Source: Vibrio tubiashii ATCC 19109 (GTDB lineage: Bacteria; Pseudomonadota; Gammaproteobacteria; Enterobacterales; Vibrionaceae). Taken from it: DNA of 64,000 nucleotides. Made by a program: the position numbers and the translations under genes. Below the pieces are notes generated by a model. The model made no database searches. It had not been told where the DNA came from and was given only the letters and a program-made list of their open reading frames with translations. Location: NCBI RefSeq assembly GCF_000772105.1, contig NZ_CP009354.1, positions 2,728,001-2,792,000 of the forward strand, read 5' to 3'. Shown here one piece after another: positions 42,545 through 51,170 of the stretch. Numbering within the stretch: the stretch's first letter is position 1; each line of letters starts with the position of its first letter.

Positions 42545-43506
42545 TGTGTGGCACTCTCACTAGTATTAAAAGTGACAGACTGAGCGATACGCTTTGCGGT
42601 TGCTGGCGGAATATCACCAATCACAGAAATCTCTCTGTCTCCACGGACGAAGCTATGTAAGGTACGGCGACCTTGACGAACAAGCTGCCCTTTAAGAGAC
42701 AAGTTATCACTGTCTGAGACATATACCGAGAAACTGAACAGTCCATCGCTGTACATTTGGCTCTCAACCATACGCTCTGTATTGGTCATACGATAGCGAT
42801 TAAGCTCTTTAGGTTCGAACCCATTAGGGATCCAACCCACAGTCCAGAAAGGGTTAGTGATCTGGCCTTTTGGCAGAGATAGGACTTCAGGCAGTTTAAC
42901 CTGATTCAATCCACCAAGGATCTGACTGATTCGATCGTTTACGCTGTAAGAGATTGTTCTGTACTGCTCTAAGATCTCACCGTCACGATCGACAAGATCA
43001 GCGCGTAAAGGCAATTTGCTCTTCTCGTCTACCCAAAGCACGTAAGAGTAACGCTGACCATCTTTTGGTACGACACGTAAAACCTGACAAGCTGCGCCCG
43101 CTTCACGAGCACGACCTACTTGGATAAAATCATAGAAATCACTTAGTTGGCCTACATCAGAGTTGAGTAGCGGTATCGTCGGCGCGACCATATTGCCAGA
43201 CTCAATGGTAAAAGGCTCAACTCCAGGTTCAATGTAACTCACTTCGTCACCGCGACGAATCACTTCACGTATTGGACCACTTAGATAGACAAGATGTGCG
43301 AGTTGTTGATCGTCTGCTTTGGCGTGACGATACAGCAGAGGTTCAATACTGTTTTTCTTTATCAGTATGTAAGACAGTTCATAACTAAGTTGCTGACTGG
43401 CCTCGTTCATTTGATGCAACAAAGCCTCTGCAGCGTTGTCTTCTGCAAAGGCTATTGGTGTATTCAAACTGAACAGTGTCAGCGCACTGATCAGAAATTT
43501 TTTCAT
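42541..43506 (-). CDS. rseB: Sigma-E factor regulatory protein RseB
   Basis: A periplasmic MucB/RseB-family protein that binds RseA and shields it from DegS until lipopolysaccharide or misfolded proteins displace it. A signal peptide (MKKFLISALTLFSLNTPIAFA) is followed by a lipoprotein-carrier-like domain and a C-terminal lobe (VGWIPNGFEPKEL). The 321 residues agree with the family. It overlaps rseA by four bases and rseC by four. Confidence 0.95.
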   Translation of the reverse strand: MKKFLISALTLFSLNTPIAFAEDNAAEALLHQMNEASQQLSYELSYILIKKNSIEPLLYRHAKADDQQLAHLVYLSGPIREVIRRGDEVSYIEPGVEPFTIESGNMVAPTIPLLNSDVGQLSDFYDFIQVGRAREAGAACQVLRVVPKDGQRYSYVLWVDEKSKLPLRADLVDRDGEILEQYRTISYSVNDRISQILGGLNQVKLPEVLSLPKGQITNPFWTVGWIPNGFEPKELNRYRMTNTERMVESQMYSDGLFSFSVYVSDSDNLSLKGQLVRQGRRTLHSFVRGDREISVIGDIPPATAKRIAQSVTFNTSESATQ

Positions 43507-44117
43507 TCAACTACCGTTTCAGGATTATCGCTATATTCAATGGTTTTCTCACTGTTTAAGCGTAGTTGTAATTCGTAATCTTGTAACATCGCATTAATGC
43601 GGCGACGTTGCTCCTGAACATTGATCTCACTTGCTGGTTGTTCAACCGAAGAGCGCGTCAAGCTTACAGGCTCTGCGCTACCAGAAAATGGAATTGTTTG
43701 GAGAACAGGTAATGTTTCTGTTTCAGGTGAAGTTGTCGCGTCTGAACCGCCATACTGCTGAACACCTAAAATTACTGCTAAAGAAACACAGGCAGCCATC
43801 GCCACTTGACCAAATTGGTTCAACCAAGCGGGTAGTTGACGGCGTGCTTGCGAAGGCGTCGGTTGAGACTCTTGCAAGCGGTGTTGTTCCAACTGAGTTA
43901 CCGTAGAGTGCGCAGGTTCATTGTCGAGCGCTAACGCTACGCTTTCAGCTATATTCCACTCCGGTTTTTCCGGTGCTTCACCTCGCATTACATCACCAAT
44001 TAAATGGTAATTTTGCCAAGTCTGTAGGCTATCTTGGTCTTTCTCTAATTCAGTAATTAGAGCTTTATCAACCAACTCTCCATCCATGAGTGCTGAAAGT
44101 TTCTCTTTGTCAGCCAT
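43503..44117 (-). CDS. rseA: Anti-sigma-E factor RseA
   Basis: An inner-membrane anti-sigma factor whose cytoplasmic N-terminal domain holds sigma-E inactive until DegS and RseP cleave it. The N-terminal domain reads MADKEKLSALMDGELVD with a WQNYHLIGDVMRGE core. One span lies near residues 104-119 (VAMAACVSLAVILGVQ), followed by a periplasmic tail. The start at 44117 (204 residues) has GGTGA upstream; a longer frame to 44192 would overlap rpoE and add an unrelated, basic N-terminus. Confidence 0.94.
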   Translation of the reverse strand: MADKEKLSALMDGELVDKALITELEKDQDSLQTWQNYHLIGDVMRGEAPEKPEWNIAESVALALDNEPAHSTVTQLEQHRLQESQPTPSQARRQLPAWLNQFGQVAMAACVSLAVILGVQQYGGSDATTSPETETLPVLQTIPFSGSAEPVSLTRSSVEQPASEINVQEQRRRINAMLQDYELQLRLNSEKTIEYSDNPETVVE

Positions 44118-44142
44118 TATTTTCACCATTAATGTTACTGGT

Positions 44143-44721
44143 CTAGCGTTGCAAAAGGGGTTGAATTTTCTTCTCAACCGCTTCACGAGCACGGAAGATA
44201 CGCGAACGTACCGTTCCTACAGGGCAATCCATAACCGCTGCTATTTCTTCGTAGCTTAAGCCATCGAGCTCGCGCAACGTCATCGCGGTTTTTAAATCAT
44301 CAGGCAGTGCTTCGATTGCACTGAAAACAACACGTTTCAATTCATTGGACAACGTTAAGTTCTCAGGGTTCGAAATTTCTTTTAATGCACTTCCTGTTTC
44401 GTAATATTCAGCATCATCAGTATCCACATCTTGTGCTGGCGGTCTGCGCCCTTGGGCAACAAGGTGGTTTTTTGCAGTATTAACGGCAATCCGATATAAC
44501 CAAGTATAGAAGGCACTTTCACCACGAAAGCTTGGTATCGCTCGGTACGCCTTTATAAATGCTTCTTGCGCTACATCGGGAACATCACCAGGATTATTCA
44601 CATAGCGAGAAATAAGGTTGCAGACTTTGTTTTGGTACTTAGTTACCAACAAATTGAATGCTTGCTTATCCCCATTCTGAACTCGCTCAATTAATACTTG
44701 ATCGGTCAGCTGCTCGTTCAT
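44143..44721 (-). CDS. rpoE: RNA polymerase sigma-E factor
   Basis: An ECF sigma factor for envelope stress. Region 2 contains the YQNKVCNLISRYV and DVAQEAFIKAYRAIPSFRGES segments. Region 4 contains LPDDLKTAMTLRELDGLSYEEIAAVMDCPVGTVRSRIFRAREAV, the -35 recognition helix-turn-helix. The 192 residues correspond to E. coli RpoE. It heads rpoE-rseA-rseB-rseC and probably drives its own promoter (see 44822-44848). Confidence 0.97.
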   Translation of the reverse strand: MNEQLTDQVLIERVQNGDKQAFNLLVTKYQNKVCNLISRYVNNPGDVPDVAQEAFIKAYRAIPSFRGESAFYTWLYRIAVNTAKNHLVAQGRRPPAQDVDTDDAEYYETGSALKEISNPENLTLSNELKRVVFSAIEALPDDLKTAMTLRELDGLSYEEIAAVMDCPVGTVRSRIFRAREAVEKKIQPLLQR

Positions 44722-44821
44722 TCGAGCGGGTACTCCTATCGTTATTCGCCCTTATCTTCTCAGACATGAGCATTAATTATGCAAAATGTAGTCTTGACAC
44801 CACTGCTTACTTGAGCACTAT

Positions 44822-44848
44822 TGTGACCTAGCAAACAAATATAAGTTC
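44822..44848 (-). promoter_or_regulatory. Candidate sigma-E promoter of rpoE
   Basis: On the minus strand, GAACTT (44843-44848), 16 bases, then TCACA (44822-44826). The -35 is the exact sigma-E core, the spacing is right, and the -10 matches TCTGA at three of five positions. It is about 100 bases upstream of the rpoE start and would allow autoregulation, as known in E. coli. Confidence 0.6.
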
Positions 44849-44949
44849 AAAAATTCTTCAAACTATTTTTGCGCAATGAAGCACCAATCTACTTCTTGTC
44901 TCAGATTGTGAGGATCAAGGTAGAGAAAAGCAATGCTATTTACGAAGAA

Positions 44950-45125
44950 TTGCATTTATGCAAAGCCACTCTCACAGTGGTACTATAGTGAGTTGACTCT
45001 TTTGTTTTCAGAGTCAACGTTGCAATTCATTGAAATATTTTAGAGCGGGATCGCTCTGCTACCGTGCCAAACCAAAACGGTTTTTCGGGATGAAAGTGGC
45101 ACAGGTACAAATTAACTCGGGAATT
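44950..45125 (+). promoter_or_regulatory. nadB promoter region and structured leader
   Basis: The 414 bases between rpoE and nadB hold many dyads on the nadB side. TTGCAT/ATGCAA (44950-44963) and CCACT/AGTGG (44966-44980) come just before a possible -10, TACTAT, at 44981. Within the likely leader are GTTGACTCT/AGAGTCAAC (44992-45018), AGAGCG-GGAT-CGCTCT (45042-45057) and GTGCCA/TGGCAC (45064-45102). The last encloses AACC/GGTT and TTTC-GGGAT-GAAA. I do not recognise a known riboswitch. Confidence 0.45.
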
Positions 45126-45135
45126 TAAAAGTTTT

Positions 45136-46749
45136 ATGAACGCAAACCGTGAACATCAATGTGATGTGTTAGTGGTGGGTAGTGGCGCAGCTGGACTCTC
45201 TTTAGCGTTACGTGTTGCAGAGTACGGTAAAGTTATCGTACTGAGTAAAGGTCCGCGTAGCGAAGGGGCAACTTACTATGCGCAAGGTGGTATAGCCGCT
45301 GTTTTCGACGAGTCGGACAGTATAGAATCTCATGTTCAAGATACCTTAGTAGCCGGTGCTGGCATCTGTGAGCAAGAGACTGTCGAGTTCATTGCTAAAA
45401 ATGCCAAAGAATGTGTCCAATGGCTTATCGATGGCGGGGTTCCATTCGATCGCGAAGAAAACGACACTGATGAAGCACCTCGCTATCACTTGACTCGCGA
45501 AGGTGGGCACAGTCATCGTCGTATTCTACATGCGGCTGATGCAACAGGCATGGCAATGCAAACCTCGCTGCAAGACAATGTTCATAATCACCCCAATATT
45601 ACCGTTTTAGAGCGTCATAATGCGCTCGATCTGATTACTGAAGATAAAGTCGGTGGCGACGAGAAAAAAATCGTTGGTGCCTACATCTGGAACCGCAATC
45701 AAGAGCATGTAGAAACCGTTAGAGCTAAATTTGTTGTTCTTGCTACTGGCGGGGCTTCTAAAGTCTATCAATATACGTCAAATCCAGATGTATCTTCTGG
45801 TGATGGTATTGCGATGGCTTGGCGCGCAGGCTGTCGCGTAGCCAACCTAGAATTTAACCAGTTCCACCCGACCTGCTTATACCACCCTGAAGCGCGTAAC
45901 TTCTTACTAACTGAAGCACTGCGTGGTGAAGGTGCCTATTTACGTCGTCCTGATGGCTCGCGCTTTATGCCCGATTTTGATGAGCGTGAAGAGCTTGCGC
46001 CACGTGATGTTGTAGCACGCGCGATTGACTTCGAAATGAAGCGTTTAGGTGCAGACTGCATGTACCTCGATATCAGTCATAAACCGGCTGACTTTATCGA
46101 AAAGCACTTCCCAACAATTAATATGCGTCTACTCGATCTTGGCATCGATATGACCAAAGAACCTATCCCTGTTGTTCCCGCTGCACACTATACCTGTGGT
46201 GGCGTTATGGTTGATCAAACAGGGCAAACCGATCTATCACAACTTTACGCTATTGGTGAGGTGAGCTATACCGGCCTGCACGGGGCGAACCGTATGGCGT
46301 CAAACTCACTACTAGAGTGTGTTGTTTACGCTTGGGCAGCAGCCAATGACATCATTGCCAACATAGAGCAAGCAACGCTTCCACCAGCACTTCCTGCATG
46401 GGATGAAAGCCAAGTTAGCTGCTCAGATGAAGAGGTCGTTATCCAACACAACTGGCACGAGTTACGTCTGTTTATGTGGGATTACATGGGTATCGTAAGA
46501 ACGGATAAGCGCCTTGAGCGAGCACTACGTCGTATCCAACTACTCCAGCAAGAGACTCACGAGTACTACAGTAACTTTAAGGTTTCCAATAACCTGCTTG
46601 AGTTGCGTAACCTACTGCAAGTTGCAGAATTAATGGTCCGTTGCGCAATGGAGCGTAAGGAAAGCCGTGGTCTACACTATACGCTAGACTACCCAGAGCT
46701 TGCTGAAGATAGCGGTCCAACCATACTGCTACCGGAAAAACAAAAATAA
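45136..46749 (+). CDS. nadB: L-aspartate oxidase
   Basis: An FAD enzyme that oxidises aspartate to iminoaspartate, the first step of de novo NAD synthesis; NadA uses the product. The 537 residues have the FAD-binding [20 protein letters not shown], the ARGG-like loop in [12 protein letters not shown], the active-site HPTCLYHP and [10 protein letters not shown], and the [12 protein letters not shown] motif shared with succinate dehydrogenase flavoproteins. It is divergent from rpoE, as in E. coli. nadA is not adjacent. Confidence 0.96.
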   Translation: MNANREHQCDVLVVGSGAAGLSLALRVAEYGKVIVLSKGPRSEGATYYAQGGIAAVFDESDSIESHVQDTLVAGAGICEQETVEFIAKNAKECVQWLIDGGVPFDREENDTDEAPRYHLTREGGHSHRRILHAADATGMAMQTSLQDNVHNHPNITVLERHNALDLITEDKVGGDEKKIVGAYIWNRNQEHVETVRAKFVVLATGGASKVYQYTSNPDVSSGDGIAMAWRAGCRVANLEFNQFHPTCLYHPEARNFLLTEALRGEGAYLRRPDGSRFMPDFDEREELAPRDVVARAIDFEMKRLGADCMYLDISHKPADFIEKHFPTINMRLLDLGIDMTKEPIPVVPAAHYTCGGVMVDQTGQTDLSQLYAIGEVSYTGLHGANRMASNSLLECVVYAWAAANDIIANIEQATLPPALPAWDESQVSCSDEEVVIQHNWHELRLFMWDYMGIVRTDKRLERALRRIQLLQQETHEYYSNFKVSNNLLELRNLLQVAELMVRCAMERKESRGLHYTLDYPELAEDSGPTILLPEKQK

Positions 46750-46776
46750 TAGAGGGAGCTTAATGCTCCCTTTTTA
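46750..46776. terminator. Terminator between nadB and ygfX
   Basis: AGGGAGC and GCTCCCT pair around TTAAT, followed by five T residues. It starts right after the nadB stop and overlaps the end of ygfX, serving converging genes. Confidence 0.82.
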
Positions 46777-47179
46777 GTATCACGACTAAATGCCGATAAT
46801 CTTCTTCAGGCATGCTATCACGCCATAAAATGAAGCGCGTCTTATCTTGGCGAGTGATAAGTAAACCAAAAGCCACACCGATAAAATTAACACTGCGAAT
46901 TCGCTCATTCCCTTGCGCCGTTTTATACGTCGACGGAGAGGTAAATTCTACTTCGCCCTGCATTGACGGAAGCAAAACGTCATCGACTAGCGCACTCTTC
47001 ACAAGCATAGCTATCAAGGCTAGAGAGGCGACGAGTGGAATAGATGATAGAACCACAATCAAAAAGACCAGCATCATAACTAAGATGCTGGTCATCATTG
47101 CAGTATAAGAGGGGCTAAGGTAGAACCTAGCGCACTTTACTGAGGTTGTGTGCGACAATCTTATCCACCATAGACGCAT
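46760..47179 (-). CDS. ygfX: YgfX-family membrane protein, partner of SdhE
   Basis: A small protein with two close hydrophobic spans (about residues 28-46 and 48-62) and a soluble C-terminal domain ending DSMPEEDYRHLVVILKRE, matching the E. coli YgfX end (DSMDEAEWRDLRRILL). YgfX (CptA) has been described as a membrane partner or toxin-like companion of SdhE that affects the cytoskeleton. The start is uncertain: the ATG at 47179 overlaps sdhE by 53 bases, and a TTG at 47158 is an alternative. The family position directly behind sdhE is kept. Confidence 0.8.
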   Translation of the reverse strand: MRLWWIRLSHTTSVKCARFYLSPSYTAMMTSILVMMLVFLIVVLSSIPLVASLALIAMLVKSALVDDVLLPSMQGEVEFTSPSTYKTAQGNERIRSVNFIGVAFGLLITRQDKTRFILWRDSMPEEDYRHLVVILKREH

Positions 47180-47387
47180 GACCTAGATTCTCACTACGGC
47201 CATGACCCATAATCCATGTGAACAAGTCTGGATCATCACACTCTAACAAAGACACAAAGTCCTGTTGCTCATTATCTTTTAGGGCGTCAAAACATTCCTC
47301 AAAAAAAGGCATGATAACAACATCGAGTTCTAGCATTCCTCGACGACATGCCCATTTGATACGCGCTTTTTCTTCTGCGGTATACAT
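47127..47387 (-). CDS. sdhE: FAD assembly factor SdhE
   Basis: An 86-residue protein that promotes covalent flavinylation of succinate dehydrogenase and fumarate reductase flavoproteins. The conserved RRGMLELD motif (residues 15-22) that contacts the flavoprotein is intact. The helical core (FEECFDALKDNEQQDFVSLLECDDPDLFTWIMGH) is typical. It precedes ygfX and faces ygfZ, as in E. coli. Confidence 0.95.
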   Translation of the reverse strand: MYTAEEKARIKWACRRGMLELDVVIMPFFEECFDALKDNEQQDFVSLLECDDPDLFTWIMGHGRSENLGHASMVDKIVAHNLSKVR

Positions 47388-47587
47388 TCTAATTCCTCAC
47401 CTAATCGGTTGTTTGCGCCGAGTGTAACAAGCAATTTCGCTCACAACTAGGGCGCTAGTCACACTCCCGAGCAAGGTCATGATTTTCCATACCAAGACAT
47501 GAAAAATTCGCCTACAACTCTAAAGGTTGTTTATCAGTAGGATTCAGCGCTAACATACAGTTATCAAGTTTCTATTAGGTATCAATC

Positions 47588-48556
47588 ATGGACTGGCAGA
47601 AAGAGTTTGCTCCCCTACAACTAGCGTCAAGTGATGCACTTCCTCAACTTTCAGTTGCGTTACTCCCATCATGGAGTGCGATTACAATGTTTGGCGATGA
47701 CAAAAAATCCTACCTTCAAGGCCAAGTGACTTGTGACGTAGTGACATTAGATGAGCAAGACTCTACCTTTGGTGCCCACTGTGACGCTAAAGGTAAGGTA
47801 TGGAGTGCATTTCGACTGTTTCACCACAACGGTGGCTATGCCATGTTTCAGCCTTCCTCTATTATCGATAAAGAGCTAACCGAGCTGAAAAAGTATGCGA
47901 TTTTTTCTAAGGTAGAAATCAAGCAAACAGAAGATATCGCGCTAGGGCTAATGGGCGATTCTGCAACAAGCTTTGTTGACTCTCTTTCATCCCAAACTGG
48001 TGATGTGCGCTCTATTGACGGTGGCACTGCGGTTAAAATTGACCAACAGCGCTGGCTACTCTTAATGGAAGAATCTAGCGCCGAGCAATTGGTCGCGACT
48101 CTTCAAGCGGAGAAAGTGTCCGAAGATCTTTGGACGTTACACGATATTCAAGCAGGTTTACCACTGCTCAATGCTGAACAGCAAAATGAACACATTCCAC
48201 AAGCTCTAAACATTCAAGCGCTTGGGGGAATTAGCTTTACCAAAGGTTGTTATACAGGCCAAGAGACCGTTGCTCGCGCTAAATATCGCGGCATCAACAA
48301 GCGTGCACTGTTTATCGTTAAGGGCGATGCTGAAGCGGCAATTGACGCTAACGCAGAGCTAGAGCGAGCAGTCGGTGAAAACTGGCGTAGCGCGGGCAAA
48401 ATTATTGCTAGCTACCGCTACAGCGACAATAAAGCGTTGGCACTGGTTGTCTTGCCTAACAACCTAGACGCAGACACTCAACTGCGCTTAAAAGAGCAAC
48501 CTAACAGCGAATGGACATTTGTGGCACTGCCATACTCGCTAGAAGATAATGACTGA
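47588..48556 (+). CDS. ygfZ: tRNA-modifying protein YgfZ
   Basis: A folate-binding protein of the GcvT-like fold, needed for the activity of some iron-sulfur enzymes, including the tRNA thiomethylase MiaB. The signature [17 protein letters not shown] (about residues 220-236), with its conserved cysteine, is present. The 322 residues agree with E. coli (326). The Shine-Dalgarno is weak (GGTATCA). It overlaps the following YbaK-like gene by eight bases. Confidence 0.93.
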   Translation: MDWQKEFAPLQLASSDALPQLSVALLPSWSAITMFGDDKKSYLQGQVTCDVVTLDEQDSTFGAHCDAKGKVWSAFRLFHHNGGYAMFQPSSIIDKELTELKKYAIFSKVEIKQTEDIALGLMGDSATSFVDSLSSQTGDVRSIDGGTAVKIDQQRWLLLMEESSAEQLVATLQAEKVSEDLWTLHDIQAGLPLLNAEQQNEHIPQALNIQALGGISFTKGCYTGQETVARAKYRGINKRALFIVKGDAEAAIDANAELERAVGENWRSAGKIIASYRYSDNKALALVVLPNNLDADTQLRLKEQPNSEWTFVALPYSLEDND

Positions 48557-49025
48557 TCCTATCTCAACCCACATTACGCAATATCTAGAAGCGCAGCAGG
48601 TTAAGTTTCGCCTGCTGCCGCACCAGACTCCTGCGACAACCATAGAAGATGCGGCAAAGCAGCGAGGGATTAGACCAGAGCAGATGGTTAAATCTATTGT
48701 GCTGCGTGATATGAGTAACCGCTACGCGATTGCCTGCGCCCCAGGAAACAAAGCGGTCGACCCGAAGAAAGTCCGCGCGCTCCTAGAATGGCGCCGGATG
48801 ACCTGTGTATCTATGGAAGAGGTGGCGAGCTTGACTGGGTACAAGATTGGCACCGTTGTCCCTTTGTTACTGCGCACACCAATGGTAATTGTATTCGACC
48901 AGCAACTTTTGGCAGAGCCTGAAATCACGATAAGCAGTGGCTCAAATATGGCTGGCATCGCCTTGAGTTGTGACGATCTTCTTCAACTCAGCCAGCCTAT
49001 TATTGGCAATATCTGCCGCGACTAA
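48549..49025 (+). CDS. YbaK/EbsC-type aminoacyl-tRNA deacylase
   Basis: A 158-residue single-domain protein of the family that removes wrong amino acids from tRNA in trans (YbaK, ProX, the ProRS INS domain). The conserved lysine region VKSIVLRD and the [10 protein letters not shown] and [11 protein letters not shown] stretches are present. The final [13 protein letters not shown] contains the substrate-binding glycine/serine loop. It is not the long YbaK of E. coli by sequence, so the tRNA substrate is unknown. It overlaps ygfZ by eight bases and is likely cotranscribed. Confidence 0.85.
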   Translation: MTDPISTHITQYLEAQQVKFRLLPHQTPATTIEDAAKQRGIRPEQMVKSIVLRDMSNRYAIACAPGNKAVDPKKVRALLEWRRMTCVSMEEVASLTGYKIGTVVPLLLRTPMVIVFDQQLLAEPEITISSGSNMAGIALSCDDLLQLSQPIIGNICRD

Positions 49026-49667
49026 ACGGCTTCTACCCATTAGTGGGTAGAAACCAGTTCCTCTTGTTGCAATCGATTTCATCAAACTATGACCGTTATC
49101 GCATCATTAGCCTTTTCTTAATTAAATTATTATTCACCAATAAAGCATAAGTAGTCATAATAATATTTTTGAAGTATGCTGTCTCTGTTGGTTAAAGTTC
49201 GCTCAGTTGCTTATACATGCTGAGCGACACAATCTTTCAATGAGTTGGTATGTGGCTCGAAAGGTATGTGAATCCTTCTCCAACTAAAAAAGTGAATCCA
49301 CTGATTGTTTCAGGACATCCACTTTTTGTGTAATGCATCTGTGACTATTCGCCCGCCATGAAGCGGGCTTTTTTTTGATAAAATTTTACAATTCTTTTAC
49401 ACCCACTCTGAAAGTTAAACTATTCTTAAGTGTGTCATATAACTAAGGCTTAATATTTCGCGATGGAACTCTTATACGAGTTCCGCTGTCAGAAGATAAG
49501 TGAGGTAATTATCACAATAAATTGGATATTTATCCGTGGTTTTGTCTACAGCAACACAAATATCCAAACACGCCAGTTTCATCTGCATTTTCCACCATCA
49601 TAATCACAATTTTCAGGGTGGGAAAAACGTATAATTTGCAGTGCTTGCTAAACATAAGGATAACTGT
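49026..49667. other. 642-base intergenic region with RNA-like structures
   Basis: No convincing gene except short signals. A hairpin TTCTACCCA/TGGGTAGAA (49031-49052) follows the deacylase gene but lacks a T-run. A probable small RNA is at 49187-49377. A ten-base inverted repeat TTGGATATTT/AAATATCCAA (49522-49567) surrounds a 26-base loop. A -10 hexamer TATAAT (49630-49635) probably serves the 68-residue gene that follows. Confidence 0.6.
49187..49377 (+). ncRNA. Candidate small regulatory RNA, unknown family
   Basis: A free-standing transcription unit is suggested. A promoter with TAGTCA (49152-49157) and TATGCT (49175-49180) at 17 bases is followed by three hairpins: TCGCTCAG/CTGAGCGA at 49199-49227, AGTTGG/CCAACT at 49243-49285, and AAAAAGTG/CACTTTTT with inner CTGA/TCAG at 49287-49327. 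A strong terminator ends it (GCCCGC/GCGGGC at 49351-49368, then eight T). It contains only two tiny frames (8 and 15 codons). The next gene is about 290 bases beyond the terminator, so a cis leader is unlikely. Confidence 0.5.
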
Positions 49668-49874
49668 ATGAGACTGTTTAAGCGCTATACACCAGGTATG
49701 ATTGCTAAACACATTAGTCGGCTATTTAAGGGAAGGATCTACATTTACGGGGTTGGTAAGTTTGAATTTGATAATGGCAAGCTGATCTTGCCAGAAAAGG
49801 CTGAACGTAAGCACTTTCAAGCGGTAAAAGAAATTAATCAGGAAGTGATGAAACTCCGCTGCGCTTACGCATAA
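49668..49874 (+). CDS. Small conserved-looking protein of unknown function, 68 aa
   Basis: I do not recognise the family. The protein is small, basic and soluble: MRLFKRYTPGMIAKHISRLF, then a short beta-like segment RIYIYGVGKFEFDNGKLILP, then a charged helix KHFQAVKEINQEVMKLR. AAGGA precedes the ATG by eight bases, and a consensus -10, TATAAT (49630-49635), lies 33 bases upstream, so expression as a single gene is credible. It converges on ubiI with 39 bases between. Confidence 0.7.
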   Translation: MRLFKRYTPGMIAKHISRLFKGRIYIYGVGKFEFDNGKLILPEKAERKHFQAVKEINQEVMKLRCAYA

Positions 49875-49913
49875 TAGAATCAAGAAGGGTTGGCGATTGC
49901 CAACCCTTTGCAT

Positions 49914-51146
49914 TTATACCGTTTGAGATTTGTGCCTTGATTGCTGGGCCAATTGAGGTAAATTCCCCTTCAAACCAAGTGCTCGTTTCATGATCTCATC
50001 CTTGGCTCCCGGTAACTGACCGGCAAGTTTCATCCCAATACCACGGATCAGTTTCTTCGCTGGGTTACTTCCTTCAAAAAGGTCTTTAAACCCTTGCATT
50101 GCGGCAATCATTTTGGCAGCTTCAGACTTACGCCAACGCTCATAACTACGTAGATTGCGCTTAGAGCCAATATCTTCTCCCGCTTGCCAAAGCTGGAGCA
50201 CTTCTTGGGCTAAACTTGCAGCATCCAGCAAACCGAGATTTACCCCTTGTCCCGCAAGAGGGTGAATGGTGTGCGCCGCATCGCCAACTAAAGCCACGCG
50301 CTCTGCAACAAAATCACGCGCATAACGCATCTTTAGCGGGAAAGCAAAACGCTCCCCTTCAACTTTACATAGCCCCAAACGATTATCGAATTCAGCCGTC
50401 AGCGCTTTGTTGAACTCCCCTGAAGACATGCTCACAAGTCTTTCAGCTCGGCTTGGATCGGTCGACCAGACTATCGAACTGAGATTATCTTCACCTAATG
50501 GCAAAAAGGCTAATGGCCCTTGCGGGGTAAAAATTTGTCTTGCGACGCGTTGATGATCTTCTTTAGTACGGATATTGGCGACAATGGCACTGTGGCCGTA
50601 ATCCCAATGGGTTAACGGAATATCTTGCTGCTTGCGAACCCAAGAGTTGGCCCCATCAGCACCTACCACCAGCTTAGCGGTCAAAGCCTGGCCACTTTCT
50701 AAAGTTAACCAAGCTTCGCTCTCCCCTATCGCCATCGAAGCACACTTCTCTGGCATAAACAGAGTCACATTGCTTTGCTGCTTAACTTGTTCAAGTAGAG
50801 CAAGCTGGATAACACGGTTTTCAACGATATGACCGAGATCGGGCTGCGCTAACTGCTGAGCTTCAAATTCGATACGAGCAAAGCTGTCTTGCTCCCACAC
50901 TTCCATCGCCTGATAAGGTGCTGCTCTACGTTGAATAATACCTTGCCATGCACCTAGGTTTCTTAACACCGTTTCACTCGAACGGCTCAGCGCTGACACT
51001 CGCACATCTGGAAAATCATTGATCTCGCTTTCAGGCGCACGACTTTCAATCACAGCAATACGTAATTCAGTGTCTTTAAACGCTGCTGCGAGCGCCAAAC
51101 CCACCATTCCACCGCCAACGATGGCGATATCTACACTTTGCATCAT
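49914..51146 (-). CDS. ubiI: 2-octaprenylphenol hydroxylase (UbiI/VisC)
   Basis: An FAD monooxygenase of the UbiH/COQ6 family that hydroxylates C5 in aerobic ubiquinone synthesis. The 410 residues show the N-terminal IAIVGGGMVGLALAAAF dinucleotide motif, the ADGANSWVR motif and the second FAD motif VGDAAHTIHPLAGQGVNLGLLD. It lies 24 bases after ubiH on the same strand. The E. coli neighbour order ygfB-pepP-ubiH-ubiI is kept except for pepP. Confidence 0.93.
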   Translation of the reverse strand: MMQSVDIAIVGGGMVGLALAAAFKDTELRIAVIESRAPESEINDFPDVRVSALSRSSETVLRNLGAWQGIIQRRAAPYQAMEVWEQDSFARIEFEAQQLAQPDLGHIVENRVIQLALLEQVKQQSNVTLFMPEKCASMAIGESEAWLTLESGQALTAKLVVGADGANSWVRKQQDIPLTHWDYGHSAIVANIRTKEDHQRVARQIFTPQGPLAFLPLGEDNLSSIVWSTDPSRAERLVSMSSGEFNKALTAEFDNRLGLCKVEGERFAFPLKMRYARDFVAERVALVGDAAHTIHPLAGQGVNLGLLDAASLAQEVLQLWQAGEDIGSKRNLRSYERWRKSEAAKMIAAMQGFKDLFEGSNPAKKLIRGIGMKLAGQLPGAKDEIMKRALGLKGNLPQLAQQSRHKSQTV

Positions 51147-51170
51147 AATTTTGTATCCTTTTTAGCGTCT

